A DNA stretch of 35,093 nucleotides from Nostoc sp. UCD121. Lineage in GTDB: Bacteria > Cyanobacteriota > Cyanobacteriia > Cyanobacteriales > Nostocaceae. Below, one piece after another: positions 25,256-32,983 of this stretch. Position numbers and translations under genes: made by a program. A model generated the notes under the pieces. It was given only the letters and a program-made list of their open reading frames with translations, searched no databases and was not told the origin of the DNA. The stretch spans positions 1-35,093 of the forward strand of contig NZ_JACKZS010000066.1 of assembly GCF_014222285.1 (NCBI RefSeq), given 5' to 3'. Each line of letters opens with the position of its first letter. Positions within the stretch are counted from its first letter, which is position 1.

Positions 25256-25256
25256 A

Positions 25257-26270
25257 CTACCTATCTAGATTTTGAATAGTAGGATCTTCTAAATTATCTA
25301 GTTTGTCAGAATTGCTTGTTGAGTTGGATGACTTGTGATGAAAACCAGCTACCTCTGCCAAAGTGTAGAGGGGTCTAGCTTTAACTTCTTCATAGATGCG
25401 CCCTATATATTCGCCTAAAATGCCAACACTAACTAACTGCACAGATCCGAGAAAGAAAATTGCCATCAAAATAATCGTGAACCCAGTTAAAGGCGAATGG
25501 GGAAGAAAAAGCCGCCAATACAAGATTAAGAAAGCCATGAAGATGGCCGCCGCCGCCGCTAATAAGCCTAAGTAGGTTGATAACCGCAGTGGCACTATTG
25601 AAAAGGATACTAAACCATTAATAGCAAGGGCCAAAGATTTGCTGAAAGTGTATTTAACTTCCCCAGCAAAGCGGGGATCGCGCTCGAACCGAATTGCTGT
25701 TTGCTGAAAGCCAACCCAAGAACGCAAACCACGAATGTAGCGGTTACGTTCTGGCATAGAATTGAGAATATCTACGATTTGCCGATCCATTAAACAAAAA
25801 TCACCAGTATCAGTAGGAATATCTACATCTGCAAGCTTCTTGAGGATGCGATAAAAGGAGTAGGCAGTAAAACGCTTAAACCATCCTTCCTTGAGGCGTT
25901 GAGTGCGTTGAGCGTAAACGACTTGATAGCCCTGTCGCCATTTTTCAACCATGTCGGGGATTAGTTCTGGCGGATCTTGTAAGTCAGCATCAAGGATGAT
26001 AATAACTTGACCGCGAACAAAATTAAGACCGGCAGTAACAGCAATTTGATGACCAAAGTTACGAGCAAAGCTGAGATAACAAATGCGCGGGTCTTTTTGA
26101 TGGAGTTCTCGTATTAATTGTAAGGAGCGATCGCGGCTGCCATCATTGATTAAAATTAATTCGACAAGACCATCCATCCGATTCATTACTGCACTTAGTC
26201 TGCGGTAAAGTTCAGGAATAATTTCTTCTTCGTTATAAATTGGAACAATAAATGAATATTTTGGTAGCAT
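25257..26270 (-). CDS. Membrane glycosyltransferase family 2 (polyprenyl-phosphate sugar transferase type)
   Basis: A 337-aa GT2 enzyme. The N-terminal GT-A domain has FIVPIYNEEEIIPELYRRL, ILINDGSRDRS, LDADLQDPPEL (DxD-type nucleotide-sugar site) and TGDFCLMDR. Two membrane helices follow (~230-250 and ~262-285), then a cytoplasmic tail. This is the DPM1/GtrB plan: transfer of a sugar from a nucleotide donor to undecaprenyl or dolichyl-type phosphate at the membrane. The donor sugar is not determined. A truncated copy of its 3' end lies 3 kb away at 22065-22378. The next gene on the strand, a TVP38 protein 107 bp upstream, may share a transcript. Confidence 0.92.
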   Translation of the reverse strand: MLPKYSFIVPIYNEEEIIPELYRRLSAVMNRMDGLVELILINDGSRDRSLQLIRELHQKDPRICYLSFARNFGHQIAVTAGLNFVRGQVIIILDADLQDPPELIPDMVEKWRQGYQVVYAQRTQRLKEGWFKRFTAYSFYRILKKLADVDIPTDTGDFCLMDRQIVDILNSMPERNRYIRGLRSWVGFQQTAIRFERDPRFAGEVKYTFSKSLALAINGLVSFSIVPLRLSTYLGLLAAAAAIFMAFLILYWRLFLPHSPLTGFTIILMAIFFLGSVQLVSVGILGEYIGRIYEEVKARPLYTLAEVAGFHHKSSNSTSNSDKLDNLEDPTIQNLDR

Positions 26271-26377
26271 CTAAAAATATTGTTTAATTTTTACACAGCC
26301 AAGCTGAAAGATTGCTTGTAATCATCAAGATTTTATCCTCAGTATACTTAGCAATACTCAAGTCAGATTGTTAGAGT

Positions 26378-27088
26378 TTATTTATTCTCCGGGTTAGTAT
26401 CATTTGAAGAATTTGATTCTTTAAGACTTTCTACAGCTTTTTTGGGAAAACTCCGGCGATGGCGATACCAAGTAGACCCTGCTACCAGCATTCCAGTTAA
26501 GCCTAAAGCGAGTACTAGCGGCAAAAAATCACCTGTTTTGACTGCTTTCAAGCCAGAACTACCTAGTAATACAAAGGGTAAAACACTAGGAACAGTACCA
26601 AGTGTTGTGCCTATAACATAATCTTTAAAGCTGATCGAAGTCAGTCCAGCAACAAAGTTTACTAGACCATAAGGCATGATTGGTACTAGTCGGATGGCAA
26701 ACATATAAAAAAGCCCTCCACGCCGTACCTCCGCATCCATAGCTTGCCAGCGTCCTGCTAGTCGTTTTGCAACTGTTTGCCGTCCAATGGTTCTAGTAAA
26801 AACGAAAGCAATTATTGCCGCAATTATTGCTCCAATACTAGTCCAGAAAGTACCCAGCCAAGGACCAAAAATTGCACCTCCAGTCAAATTCAACACTGTT
26901 GAGGGCAGAACTAACATAGTTGCCACAACATACAAAGTAATATAAATAATAGGTGCCCAGACACCAGAAGATTTCAGCAAAGCCCGAATTTGTGCTGGTT
27001 CTATACCGCCAATCAGATATACTCCTATACCAGTTGCAATTATGCAACTCAGTGTGAGTAGCAAAATACCAGTTTTCAAGTTCCACAC
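26378..27088 (-). CDS. TVP38/TMEM64 (VTT/DedA-like) membrane protein
   Basis: 236 aa with about five hydrophobic segments. The family core is clear: GGAIFGPWLGTFWTSIGA, FVFTRTIGRQTV, and the motif RLVPIMPYGLVNFVAGLTSISFKDYVIGTTLGTVPSVLPFVLLG. The VTT/DedA superfamily includes lipid scramblases and membrane-homeostasis proteins; the exact role here is unknown. GTG start at 27088 with GGAG 10 nt upstream. A Ser/Asn-rich C-terminal tail follows. It lies directly before the glycosyltransferase gene on the same strand, suggesting a shared envelope function. Confidence 0.9.
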   Translation of the reverse strand: MWNLKTGILLLTLSCIIATGIGVYLIGGIEPAQIRALLKSSGVWAPIIYITLYVVATMLVLPSTVLNLTGGAIFGPWLGTFWTSIGAIIAAIIAFVFTRTIGRQTVAKRLAGRWQAMDAEVRRGGLFYMFAIRLVPIMPYGLVNFVAGLTSISFKDYVIGTTLGTVPSVLPFVLLGSSGLKAVKTGDFLPLVLALGLTGMLVAGSTWYRHRRSFPKKAVESLKESNSSNDTNPENK

Positions 27089-27190
27089 TATAACTTAGCT
27101 CCTATTATTTTTAACCTCAATTTTCTCCATTTGTCCTTTCATTTTTCATTAGTTTTAAAAATTCTGTTTTTGGAAAGCAGAGTAAATTAA

Positions 27191-28135
27191 TTACAGTTTT
27201 AAAACCTCAAACTTATTACACAAGGGAGATGCTTCCACATCAATCTTATTAGTATATCTATCTATTATATTTAAGACAATATAAACTTGATTATATTCGT
27301 CTGATTCTCCTAAGAATCTCTTAATTTTGTATATCAAACAGAGTAAAGGATTCAAACCGAAAATAAAAATTAGGTTCCCATAAAGAAATTTATCAACGTA
27401 TCTAGCAGGATTATTCCATAATAAAAGTTGAGCAATTATTCCATCACTTTCGATACCAGGAATTTTTGGAAGTTGAGATTGCATCGCTTTAAAAATAATT
27501 ATTGTAAAAAAGCTATATAACATTGAAGAAGAAACAGTCTTTTTAAAAGCATAATTTTCTAAAAGAAGACAGGCAGGAATCAAAGGAAACATTAGTATTG
27601 CATCGAGCCTGAACATTAAACACAAAGCAAAAGCAACAATAATTAGTACATCCAATAAAATTAATCTATTCAATTCTAATCTCAATGAGCTCCAAATTAT
27701 TTCTAGATTTTTAGGGGCGCAAGTCCTTGCGCCCCTACGTACCTTGCGGGATGCTCCGCGTTCGCGTAAGCGTCTCGCAGGGATGGAATCTTTTTTTAAC
27801 TGGAAGTCCCTAATCAAATGTTTGATTGTTTTCGATAAACTAAAACACCTATTTTTAAGCTGATGACTTTTTGCACTTGTATCTATTAATACATGATATT
27901 GATGCCAGATTTTTCCCTTAAACATTCGCGTTTGGATATGATCTGTGTATTTAGGCTCTACTGCTAGGTCACAAACTTCCCGGTAACATTGTGGAGAAGA
28001 CTTTGAGAATGAAGGTCGTTCTACAATAAATATCAAGCTTCTAGATAAAACTTGTATTCTCGACGACAGCCATCGTTGCAACAAAAGTGTCATGATTATC
28101 AAGATTATCCACGAAAGAGCAAATTTTGTGGGCAA
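27191..28135 (-). CDS. Unrecognised membrane protein carrying an in-frame dispersed repeat
   Basis: A 314-aa ORF beginning with TTG at 28135; ATG at 28093 is an alternative. Hydrophobic segments at ~8-20, ~165-205, ~215-230 and ~255-275 suggest a polytopic membrane protein. No family recognised. Residues ~118-141 (PARRLRERGASRKVRRGART...) are encoded by a Nostoc-type palindromic repeat (27713-27787) inserted in frame, unlike the Leu/Ile-rich flanks. The protein may be functional with a repeat-derived loop, or a gene in decay. It is divergent from ssuD across ~120 bp that contains the 26-bp motif. Confidence 0.55.
   Translation of the reverse strand: MPTKFALSWIILIIMTLLLQRWLSSRIQVLSRSLIFIVERPSFSKSSPQCYREVCDLAVEPKYTDHIQTRMFKGKIWHQYHVLIDTSAKSHQLKNRCFSLSKTIKHLIRDFQLKKDSIPARRLRERGASRKVRRGARTCAPKNLEIIWSSLRLELNRLILLDVLIIVAFALCLMFRLDAILMFPLIPACLLLENYAFKKTVSSSMLYSFFTIIIFKAMQSQLPKIPGIESDGIIAQLLLWNNPARYVDKFLYGNLIFIFGLNPLLCLIYKIKRFLGESDEYNQVYIVLNIIDRYTNKIDVEASPLCNKFEVLKL
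27713..27787. repeat. Dispersed palindromic repeat inside a coding frame
   Basis: AGGGGCGCAAG-TC-CTTGCGCCCCT is a perfect 11-bp hairpin, followed by a GATGCTCCGCGTTCGCGTAAG-type element that I recall as a frequent Nostoc repeat. It adds a Arg-rich peptide to the 314-aa ORF without breaking its frame. Confidence 0.7.
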
Positions 28136-28204
28136 TTATTTTTTATAAATCGTTAATCTATACTGGCTTTTTAAATAATTTCCTGTAAAATGCTGACTAT
28201 AAAC

Positions 28205-28230
28205 TACGGTAATTCGATCGATCTGCCGTA
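28205..28230. promoter_or_regulatory. Candidate operator, near-palindromic 26-bp motif upstream of ssuD
   Basis: TACGGTAATTCGATCGATCT plus GCCGTA is self-complementary at 20 of 26 positions, with TACGG/CCGTA ends and a TCGATCGA centre. It ends 26 bp before the ssuD start, in a position to overlap the promoter or transcript start. Related copies lie at 24904 and 21852. A sulfur-status regulator is a plausible binder (inference). Confidence 0.5.
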
Positions 28231-28256
28231 TAAGTTGCCCTTCTACTCTGACAAAC

Positions 28257-29405
28257 ATGCAAATTCTCTGGTTTATTCCTACTGGATCTCATGACGGACG
28301 CTATTTAGGTACAGATATTGGCTCTCGTGTTGCCACACCTGATTATTTGCAGCAAATTGCTCAAGCTGTGGATAATTTAGGCTACACGGGTGCATTGTTA
28401 CCTACTGGGAGTTCTTGTGAAGATGCTTGGATAACTGCCGCCGCTTTTATATCTGTCACCAAGCAGATGAAATTTCTCGTGGCAATTCGTCCAGGAATCA
28501 CTTCTCCAGGTGCTGCTGCACGAATGGCAGCAACATTTGATCGGATTTCTAAAGGAAGATTGTTAATTAATGTGGTGACAGGTGGAGATCCGGTGCAACT
28601 CGCTGGGGATGGCTTGCATCTTAGTCATGACGATCGCTATGATTTAACCGATGAATTTCTTACCGTTTGGCGGGGTATTGTCAGTGGGGAAACAGTCGAT
28701 TTTAAAGGAAACTACCTGGATATCAAAGGTGGTAAACTTCTATTCCCACCAGTCCAAAAACCCTATCCACCATTGTGGTTTGGTGGCTCATCTGCGGCTG
28801 CAAAGCGCGTTGCTGCTAAACATATAGATGTTTATCTAACTTGGGGCGAACCTCCACAGCAAGTTGCTCAAAAGATTGCTGATGTTAAACGACTGGCGGC
28901 TGAACAAGGTAGAACAGTCAGTTTTGGGATTCGCTTGCATGTAATTGTGCGAGAAACCGAGTCTGCGGCTTGGGATGCTGCCAATGAGCTAATTAAGTAT
29001 GTTGATGAGGATGCGATCGCAAAAGCTCAACAACACCTAGCTAGTTCTGATTCTGAAGGACAGCGACGGATGAGTCAACTACATAGTGGTAGTCGAGAAA
29101 CCCTAGAGATTAGCCCCAACCTGTGGACAGGAATTGGATTAGTGCGGGGTGGTGCTGGTACAGCCCTAGTTGGAGATCCCGATACTGTGGCGGCTAGGAT
29201 GCTGGAATATCAAGATTTGGGCATAGAAACCTTTGTGTTCTCTGGATATCCACATTTAGAAGAGGCATATCGTACAGCTGAATTATTATTTCCACGTTTA
29301 CCTTTGCAGAAAGAAACTGCACCGCTAACGCCACCAGTCTTGAGTACTGTTAGCGAAATAGTTAGCAGTGAAAAATTTGCTAAACAACTAACGAGTGCTT
29401 CATGA
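28257..29405 (+). CDS. ssuD: FMNH2-dependent alkanesulfonate monooxygenase
   Basis: 382 aa, the usual SsuD length. It has the class signatures: LWFIPTGSHDGRYLG at the N-terminus, AVDNLGYTGALLPTG, AIRPGITSPGAAARMAATFDRISKGRLLINVVTGGDP, PYPPLWFGGSSAAAKRVAAKHIDVYLTWGE, and VGDPDTVAARMLEYQDLGIETFVFSGYPHLEEAY. SsuD is a cytosolic luciferase-fold enzyme that uses FMNH2 and O2 to convert alkanesulfonates to aldehyde and sulfite for sulfur assimilation. The flavin reductase SsuE is not encoded in the window. It is first in the ssuD-ssuC-ssuB run on the + strand and preceded by the near-palindromic 26-bp motif. No obvious ribosome binding site before the ATG. Confidence 0.95.
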   Translation: MQILWFIPTGSHDGRYLGTDIGSRVATPDYLQQIAQAVDNLGYTGALLPTGSSCEDAWITAAAFISVTKQMKFLVAIRPGITSPGAAARMAATFDRISKGRLLINVVTGGDPVQLAGDGLHLSHDDRYDLTDEFLTVWRGIVSGETVDFKGNYLDIKGGKLLFPPVQKPYPPLWFGGSSAAAKRVAAKHIDVYLTWGEPPQQVAQKIADVKRLAAEQGRTVSFGIRLHVIVRETESAAWDAANELIKYVDEDAIAKAQQHLASSDSEGQRRMSQLHSGSRETLEISPNLWTGIGLVRGGAGTALVGDPDTVAARMLEYQDLGIETFVFSGYPHLEEAYRTAELLFPRLPLQKETAPLTPPVLSTVSEIVSSEKFAKQLTSAS

Positions 29406-29471
29406 ATAATTCGTAATTAAAGAGCAAATTACAAATTATGTTGACGATGCTTCTAGATTCATCTTTGCGGA

Positions 29472-29489
29472 AATCTAAAATCTAAAATC
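29472..29489. repeat. Heptanucleotide repeat AAATCTA between ssuD and ssuC
   Basis: AAATCTAAAATCTAAAAT is a 7-bp unit repeated about 2.5 times, ending just before the ssuC start. STRR-type; it occupies the usual ribosome-binding position. Confidence 0.55.
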
Positions 29490-29491
29490 CC

Positions 29492-30319
29492 ATGACTATT
29501 ACCCTTAAACACACCAAAAGAAACAATAATATATCCCTAAGCGAGGTGTTAGAAAACCCGCAAATCGATAAAATAGTTCCCTGGATTGTACCCGTTCTAG
29601 TCCTAGTACTTTGGGAATTTGCTTCTAGAACTGGTTTACTTTCAACCAGAATTTTACCTGCCCCTAGCGGCGTAATCGCTACAGCCATTAGACTAGCCTC
29701 CACCGGAGAGCTTTTTCAGCATATAGGAATAAGCGCTGGACGAGCAATATCTGGTTTTATAGTTGGTGGTAGTATTGGGTTCGCTTTGGGATTGCTCAAT
29801 GGCTTTTCCCGTATAGCAGAAAAGTTATTGGATAGTTCTTTGCAAATGCTCCGTACTATCCCTAATTTGGCATTAATTCCCCTGGTAATTCTCTGGTTTG
29901 GTATCGGCGATCAAGCTAGATTGTTTTTAGTATCTATGGGGGTATTTTTCCCGTTATATCTTAATACATTTCATGGTATCCGTAGCGTAGATCCTGGATT
30001 GATTGAAATGGGAAAAGTTTATGGATTAAAAACACCACAACTTCTGTGGCAAATTATTTTTCCAGGAGCCTTATCTTCAATTCTCGTCGGTGTTCGTTTT
30101 TCTTTGGGGATTATGTGGCTGACATTAATTGTGGCAGAAACGATCGCAGCAGATTCTGGACTTGGTTATATGGCAATGAATGCCCGTGAATTTATGCAAA
30201 CTGATGTTGTGGTTTTGAGTATTGTTATCTATGCACTGCTGGGTAAATTAGCAGATGCTGTTGCCAGAGGATTAGAAACCAAATTCTTGGCTTGGAATCC
30301 TAACTATCAAAGGTCATAA
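29492..30319 (+). CDS. ssuC: Sulfonate ABC transporter permease
   Basis: 275 aa, with about six membrane helices and the BPD-transporter inner-membrane fold. The EAA-type loop is EMGKVYGLKTPQLLWQIIFPGAL, which contacts the ATPase. The N-terminal VPVLVLVLWEFASRTGLLSTRILPAPSGV and MLRTIPNLALIPLVILWFGIG match SsuC/TauC/NrtB permeases. It follows ssuD by 86 bp and precedes ssuB by 117 bp on the same strand. It is the only permease in the window and so is the likely channel for all three binding proteins. Confidence 0.93.
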   Translation: MTITLKHTKRNNNISLSEVLENPQIDKIVPWIVPVLVLVLWEFASRTGLLSTRILPAPSGVIATAIRLASTGELFQHIGISAGRAISGFIVGGSIGFALGLLNGFSRIAEKLLDSSLQMLRTIPNLALIPLVILWFGIGDQARLFLVSMGVFFPLYLNTFHGIRSVDPGLIEMGKVYGLKTPQLLWQIIFPGALSSILVGVRFSLGIMWLTLIVAETIAADSGLGYMAMNAREFMQTDVVVLSIVIYALLGKLADAVARGLETKFLAWNPNYQRS

Positions 30320-30436
30320 ATGGCAGACTTACCAATATCAAAGCTTAAAAGTCCTTGATTTTGAGTGTAATTTTCAAATTCAATATCTCAGCCAACAATT
30401 CAATTTCAATTATTCTGAAAAAATGAGGTTTTGCAA

Positions 30437-31207
30437 GTGAGTTCTAATGTACAAGGTACGCAACTAAGTATTTTGGATTTGACGAAAGCTTTCGGTCAGA
30501 AAACTGTTTTAAACTCGCTAAATTTAGAAGTTGAAGCAGGTGAATTTGTCGCTATCGTTGGACGTAGTGGTTGTGGTAAAAGTACCTTATTGCGTCTGGT
30601 CTCAGGATTAGATAAAGCAACTTCAGGCGGAATACTACTGGATGGAGAACCACTGCGTAGACTCAGCCGCTCTGTAACAGTGATGTTTCAAGACCCCCGT
30701 TTACTTCCTTGGAAGCGCGTTGTTCAGAATGTGGGGTTAGGCTTGGAAGGTAATTGGCGTGAAAAAGCTTTGTGGGTACTCGATAAAGTCGGACTCAAAG
30801 ATCGGGCTGATGAGTGGCCTTATGTCTTATCTGGTGGACAACGGCAACGGGTGTCATTGGCAAGGGCATTAGTTAGCCAGCCGCGTTTGTTATTGTTAGA
30901 TGAACCCTTAGGAGCATTGGATGCTCTAACCCGTCAAGAGATGCAGGGTTTGATTGAGAACTTATGGCAAGAGCGGAGATTTACTGCATTTTTGGTGACT
31001 CACGATGTAGAAGAAGCAGTGGCGTTGGCAGACCGAGTGATAGTAATTGATGAAGGACGTATTTCTCTCGATCTACCTGTAAAACTTTCACGCCCACGAG
31101 ATAGAAGTAGCGAAGTGTTTATCAATATTAGAGAAGCAGTTCTCCAGCGAGTAATGAGCAATGAAAGTACTAAGTCAAATAACCAATTATTGCAGTTAAG
31201 TAGTTGA
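30437..31207 (+). CDS. ssuB: Sulfonate ABC transporter ATP-binding protein
   Basis: 256 aa from GTG at 30437, chosen because GAGGT at 30425-30429 lies 7 nt upstream. The in-frame TTG at 30431 is too close to that site. All ATPase motifs are present: Walker A GRSGCGKST, Q-loop VMFQDPRLLPW, signature LSGGQRQRVSLARAL, Walker B LLLLDEPLGALD and H-loop THD. DPRLLPW and the overall sequence fit the SsuB/TauB/NrtD branch. It powers uptake with SsuC. Last gene of the ssuDCB run. Confidence 0.94.
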   Translation: MSSNVQGTQLSILDLTKAFGQKTVLNSLNLEVEAGEFVAIVGRSGCGKSTLLRLVSGLDKATSGGILLDGEPLRRLSRSVTVMFQDPRLLPWKRVVQNVGLGLEGNWREKALWVLDKVGLKDRADEWPYVLSGGQRQRVSLARALVSQPRLLLLDEPLGALDALTRQEMQGLIENLWQERRFTAFLVTHDVEEAVALADRVIVIDEGRISLDLPVKLSRPRDRSSEVFINIREAVLQRVMSNESTKSNNQLLQLSS

Positions 31208-31493
31208 GATTTAGCTTTCGTTAGTTGATTAATGTAATGCTTGAGGTAGCTGTGGTAAAAATAGGCTACTTCGAGAATCAAGATTATTAATATAGCAATT
31301 TTATCGGGGTTGTGAAAAAGAATTTTTTAACGAACCGCAGAGACGCAGAGAACACAGAGAAAATAAAGAGGGATTTTTTGGGGCTATTTAGAATTGCTAT
31401 AGCTGAGTATAGTCTAGTGTTTAAAGAGGTTATTAAATATAATAATATTAAAGCTTACACATTGATAGAAAAGACTAAATATGAATGATTTTA

Positions 31494-31547
31494 AAAACTA
31501 AACGCTGTAGGGGAAATTAATGAATTGCCCCTACAGCGTTTAGTTTT
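31494..31547. repeat. Perfect 20-bp inverted repeat, 14-nt loop
   Basis: AAAACTAAACGCTGTAGGGG and CCCCTACAGCGTTTAGTTTT are exact complements around AAATTAATGAATTG. It could end the ssuDCB transcript, though it is 290 bp past ssuB; it is equally likely a MITE-like dispersed repeat. Confidence 0.75.
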
Positions 31548-31596
31548 ACGTAAATCCTAAAAAATAATTAATTGTGCATCAATACTATAGAAATTA

Positions 31597-31726
31597 TATT
31601 TGATTTTTGAACAAAATTAGGTATTGTAGGGTGTGTTAGAACGCAGTTCGTAACGCACCAAACCCTTGATGATTGTGCGTTATGCTGTCGCTAACACACC
31701 CTACGTATCTTTTCAAAAATCAAATA
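31597..31726. repeat. Nested palindromic element with TAGGGTGTGTTAG arms
   Basis: Outer arms TATTTGATTTTTGA (31597-31610) and TCAAAAATCAAATA (31713-31726) are perfect, as are inner arms GTAGGGTGTGTTAG (31626-31639) and CTAACACACCCTAC (31691-31704). Non-coding. Similar GGGTGTGTTA elements are, as I recall, widespread in Nostoc. Confidence 0.75.
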
Positions 31727-31814
31727 CTAGTCCTATATTAATTGTTAGTCTTCTGCCTCTGTGCCCTAATATCCAGTCCTTTTGAAAATTTCAAATCAAA
31801 TTGGAGAGTAGCAA

Positions 31815-32765
31815 ATGGTGAAACTGATTTTACCCGATCATCTCATTGCTGATATTGAGCCACACCTACCATCTGATATAGATGTTGTGGAGGTGGATAG
31901 TGAAGGTAATCTTGATGGTGATGCCAGTGATGCAGAAGTTTATGTGAACGGATTTTACCTGAAAAGTTCTACTCTTGACAAAGTGCTGACAGCAGCGCCC
32001 AAGCTGCGTTGGCAACAGTCACCGAGTGCTGGCGTAAATCACATCCTTACGCCAAATTTTTTGCAAAAGGATATTATCCTGACTAATGGGGCAGGGGTTC
32101 ACCCAATTCCAATTTCGGAATTTGTACTGGCATTCATGCTTTATCACGCCAAGAATCTGCGAAAATTGCAAACTTTGCAAGATGAACACACCTGGGTAAG
32201 AGGAGTGTTTCTCGAAGAGTTAGCAGACGCGACTTTATTAATTCTCGGCACTGGGAATATAGGTCAAGCGATCGCATCTCGTGCTAAAGCCTTTGGTGTT
32301 AAAGTTTGGGGGAGCCGCCGCCATCCCGAACCTCTACCGAATTTTGACAAGATTGTTGGTACTGATGAATGGCGATCGCTCCTACCCGCAGCCGACTATG
32401 TAGTAATTGCCACGCCACTAACGCCAGAAACGAAAGGCTTGATCGATGAAGCCGCCTTGCGCTCTATGCGTCAGTCTGCTTACTTAATTAATATTGCTCG
32501 TGGTGCGATCGTTGATGAAACAGCATTATTCACCGCACTAAGTGAGGGATGGATTGCAGGCGCTGGATTAGATACAGTGGCTACAGAACCTCTGCCACCG
32601 GAAAGTCCTTTGTGGTCGTTGCCGAACGCCTTTATCACCCCCCATTGTTCAGCCCTGTCACCACGACTGAGAGAGCGCATAGCACAACTGTTTATCGACA
32701 ATCTTAAACGCTATCAAACTGGTCAACCCTTGCGGAATGTCGTAGATAAGAAAGCCGGATATTGA
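31815..32765 (+). CDS. D-2-hydroxyacid dehydrogenase, NAD(P)-dependent
   Basis: 316 aa, two-domain 2-hydroxyacid dehydrogenase. Cofactor motif LGTGNIG (G145-G150) and the catalytic set R229 (NIARGAIVDE), E258 (VATEPLP) and H277 (ITPHCS) are all present. It should interconvert a 2-keto acid and a D-2-hydroxy acid; the substrate is not determined (glyoxylate/hydroxypyruvate-type or phosphonate-type relatives exist). Good start: GGAGA 7 nt before the ATG. It is not obviously tied to ssuDCB, being separated by a 600-bp repeat cluster. Confidence 0.92.
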   Translation: MVKLILPDHLIADIEPHLPSDIDVVEVDSEGNLDGDASDAEVYVNGFYLKSSTLDKVLTAAPKLRWQQSPSAGVNHILTPNFLQKDIILTNGAGVHPIPISEFVLAFMLYHAKNLRKLQTLQDEHTWVRGVFLEELADATLLILGTGNIGQAIASRAKAFGVKVWGSRRHPEPLPNFDKIVGTDEWRSLLPAADYVVIATPLTPETKGLIDEAALRSMRQSAYLINIARGAIVDETALFTALSEGWIAGAGLDTVATEPLPPESPLWSLPNAFITPHCSALSPRLRERIAQLFIDNLKRYQTGQPLRNVVDKKAGY

Positions 32766-32983
32766 TTGGGGATTGGGAATTGGGAATTGGGAAGAGGACA
32801 AGGGGACAAGGGGAAAGACTTGTTTCAAGTTCTCACCTCTTGTCCCTTTGTCCCTTTGTCCCTTTGTCCCCTTGTCCCCTGCTCTCTGCTCCTCTGCCCC
32901 CCTGCTCCCTGTTCCCTGCTCCCTGCTCCCTGTTCCCTGCTCCCTGCTCCCTGCTCCCCTTCCCCCCAACCTCTTCGGTCACT
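32764..32983. repeat. Composite short tandem repeat array (7- and 8-bp units)
   Basis: It starts at the dehydrogenase stop codon: four 7-bp units GATTGGG/AATTGGG (32764-32791), two ACAAGGGG units (32798-32813), five 8-bp TTGTCCCT/TTGTCCCC units (32840-32879), and eight 7-bp TGCTCCC/TGTTCCC units (32903-32958). The ACAAGGGG and TTGTCCCC sets are inverted and can pair. It ends with CCCCAACCTCTTCGGTCA, shared with about 22537-22555. Overlapping ORFs on both strands are low-complexity artefacts. Confidence 0.85.

Larger units (their letters stand above)
24406..25256. other. 850-bp gene-poor region with remnants
   Basis: Holds the porin upstream region (24406-24850, no feature seen), a copy of the near-palindromic 26-bp motif (24904-24929), a 23-codon ORF with good GAGG spacing (25001-25072, MSKFLAKSTLATAIASS..., resembling the start of an exported protein), an ssuD remnant (25086-25145) and a MITE-like element (25146-25255). 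It appears to be a junction of deleted genes. Confidence 0.55.
31208..31814. other. Intergenic repeat cluster after ssuB
   Basis: No gene. It contains an inverted pair TATAGCAATTTT / AGAATTGCTATA (about 31293-31400) around a copy of the CGAACCGCAGAG repeat (31329-31360), then the hairpin at 31494-31547 and the nested element at 31597-31726, both listed separately. Confidence 0.6.

Noticed and set aside
32764..32983. Possible CRISPR array in the tandem repeat region
   Set aside because: Units are 7-8 bp and contiguous, with no unique spacers and no cas genes nearby.
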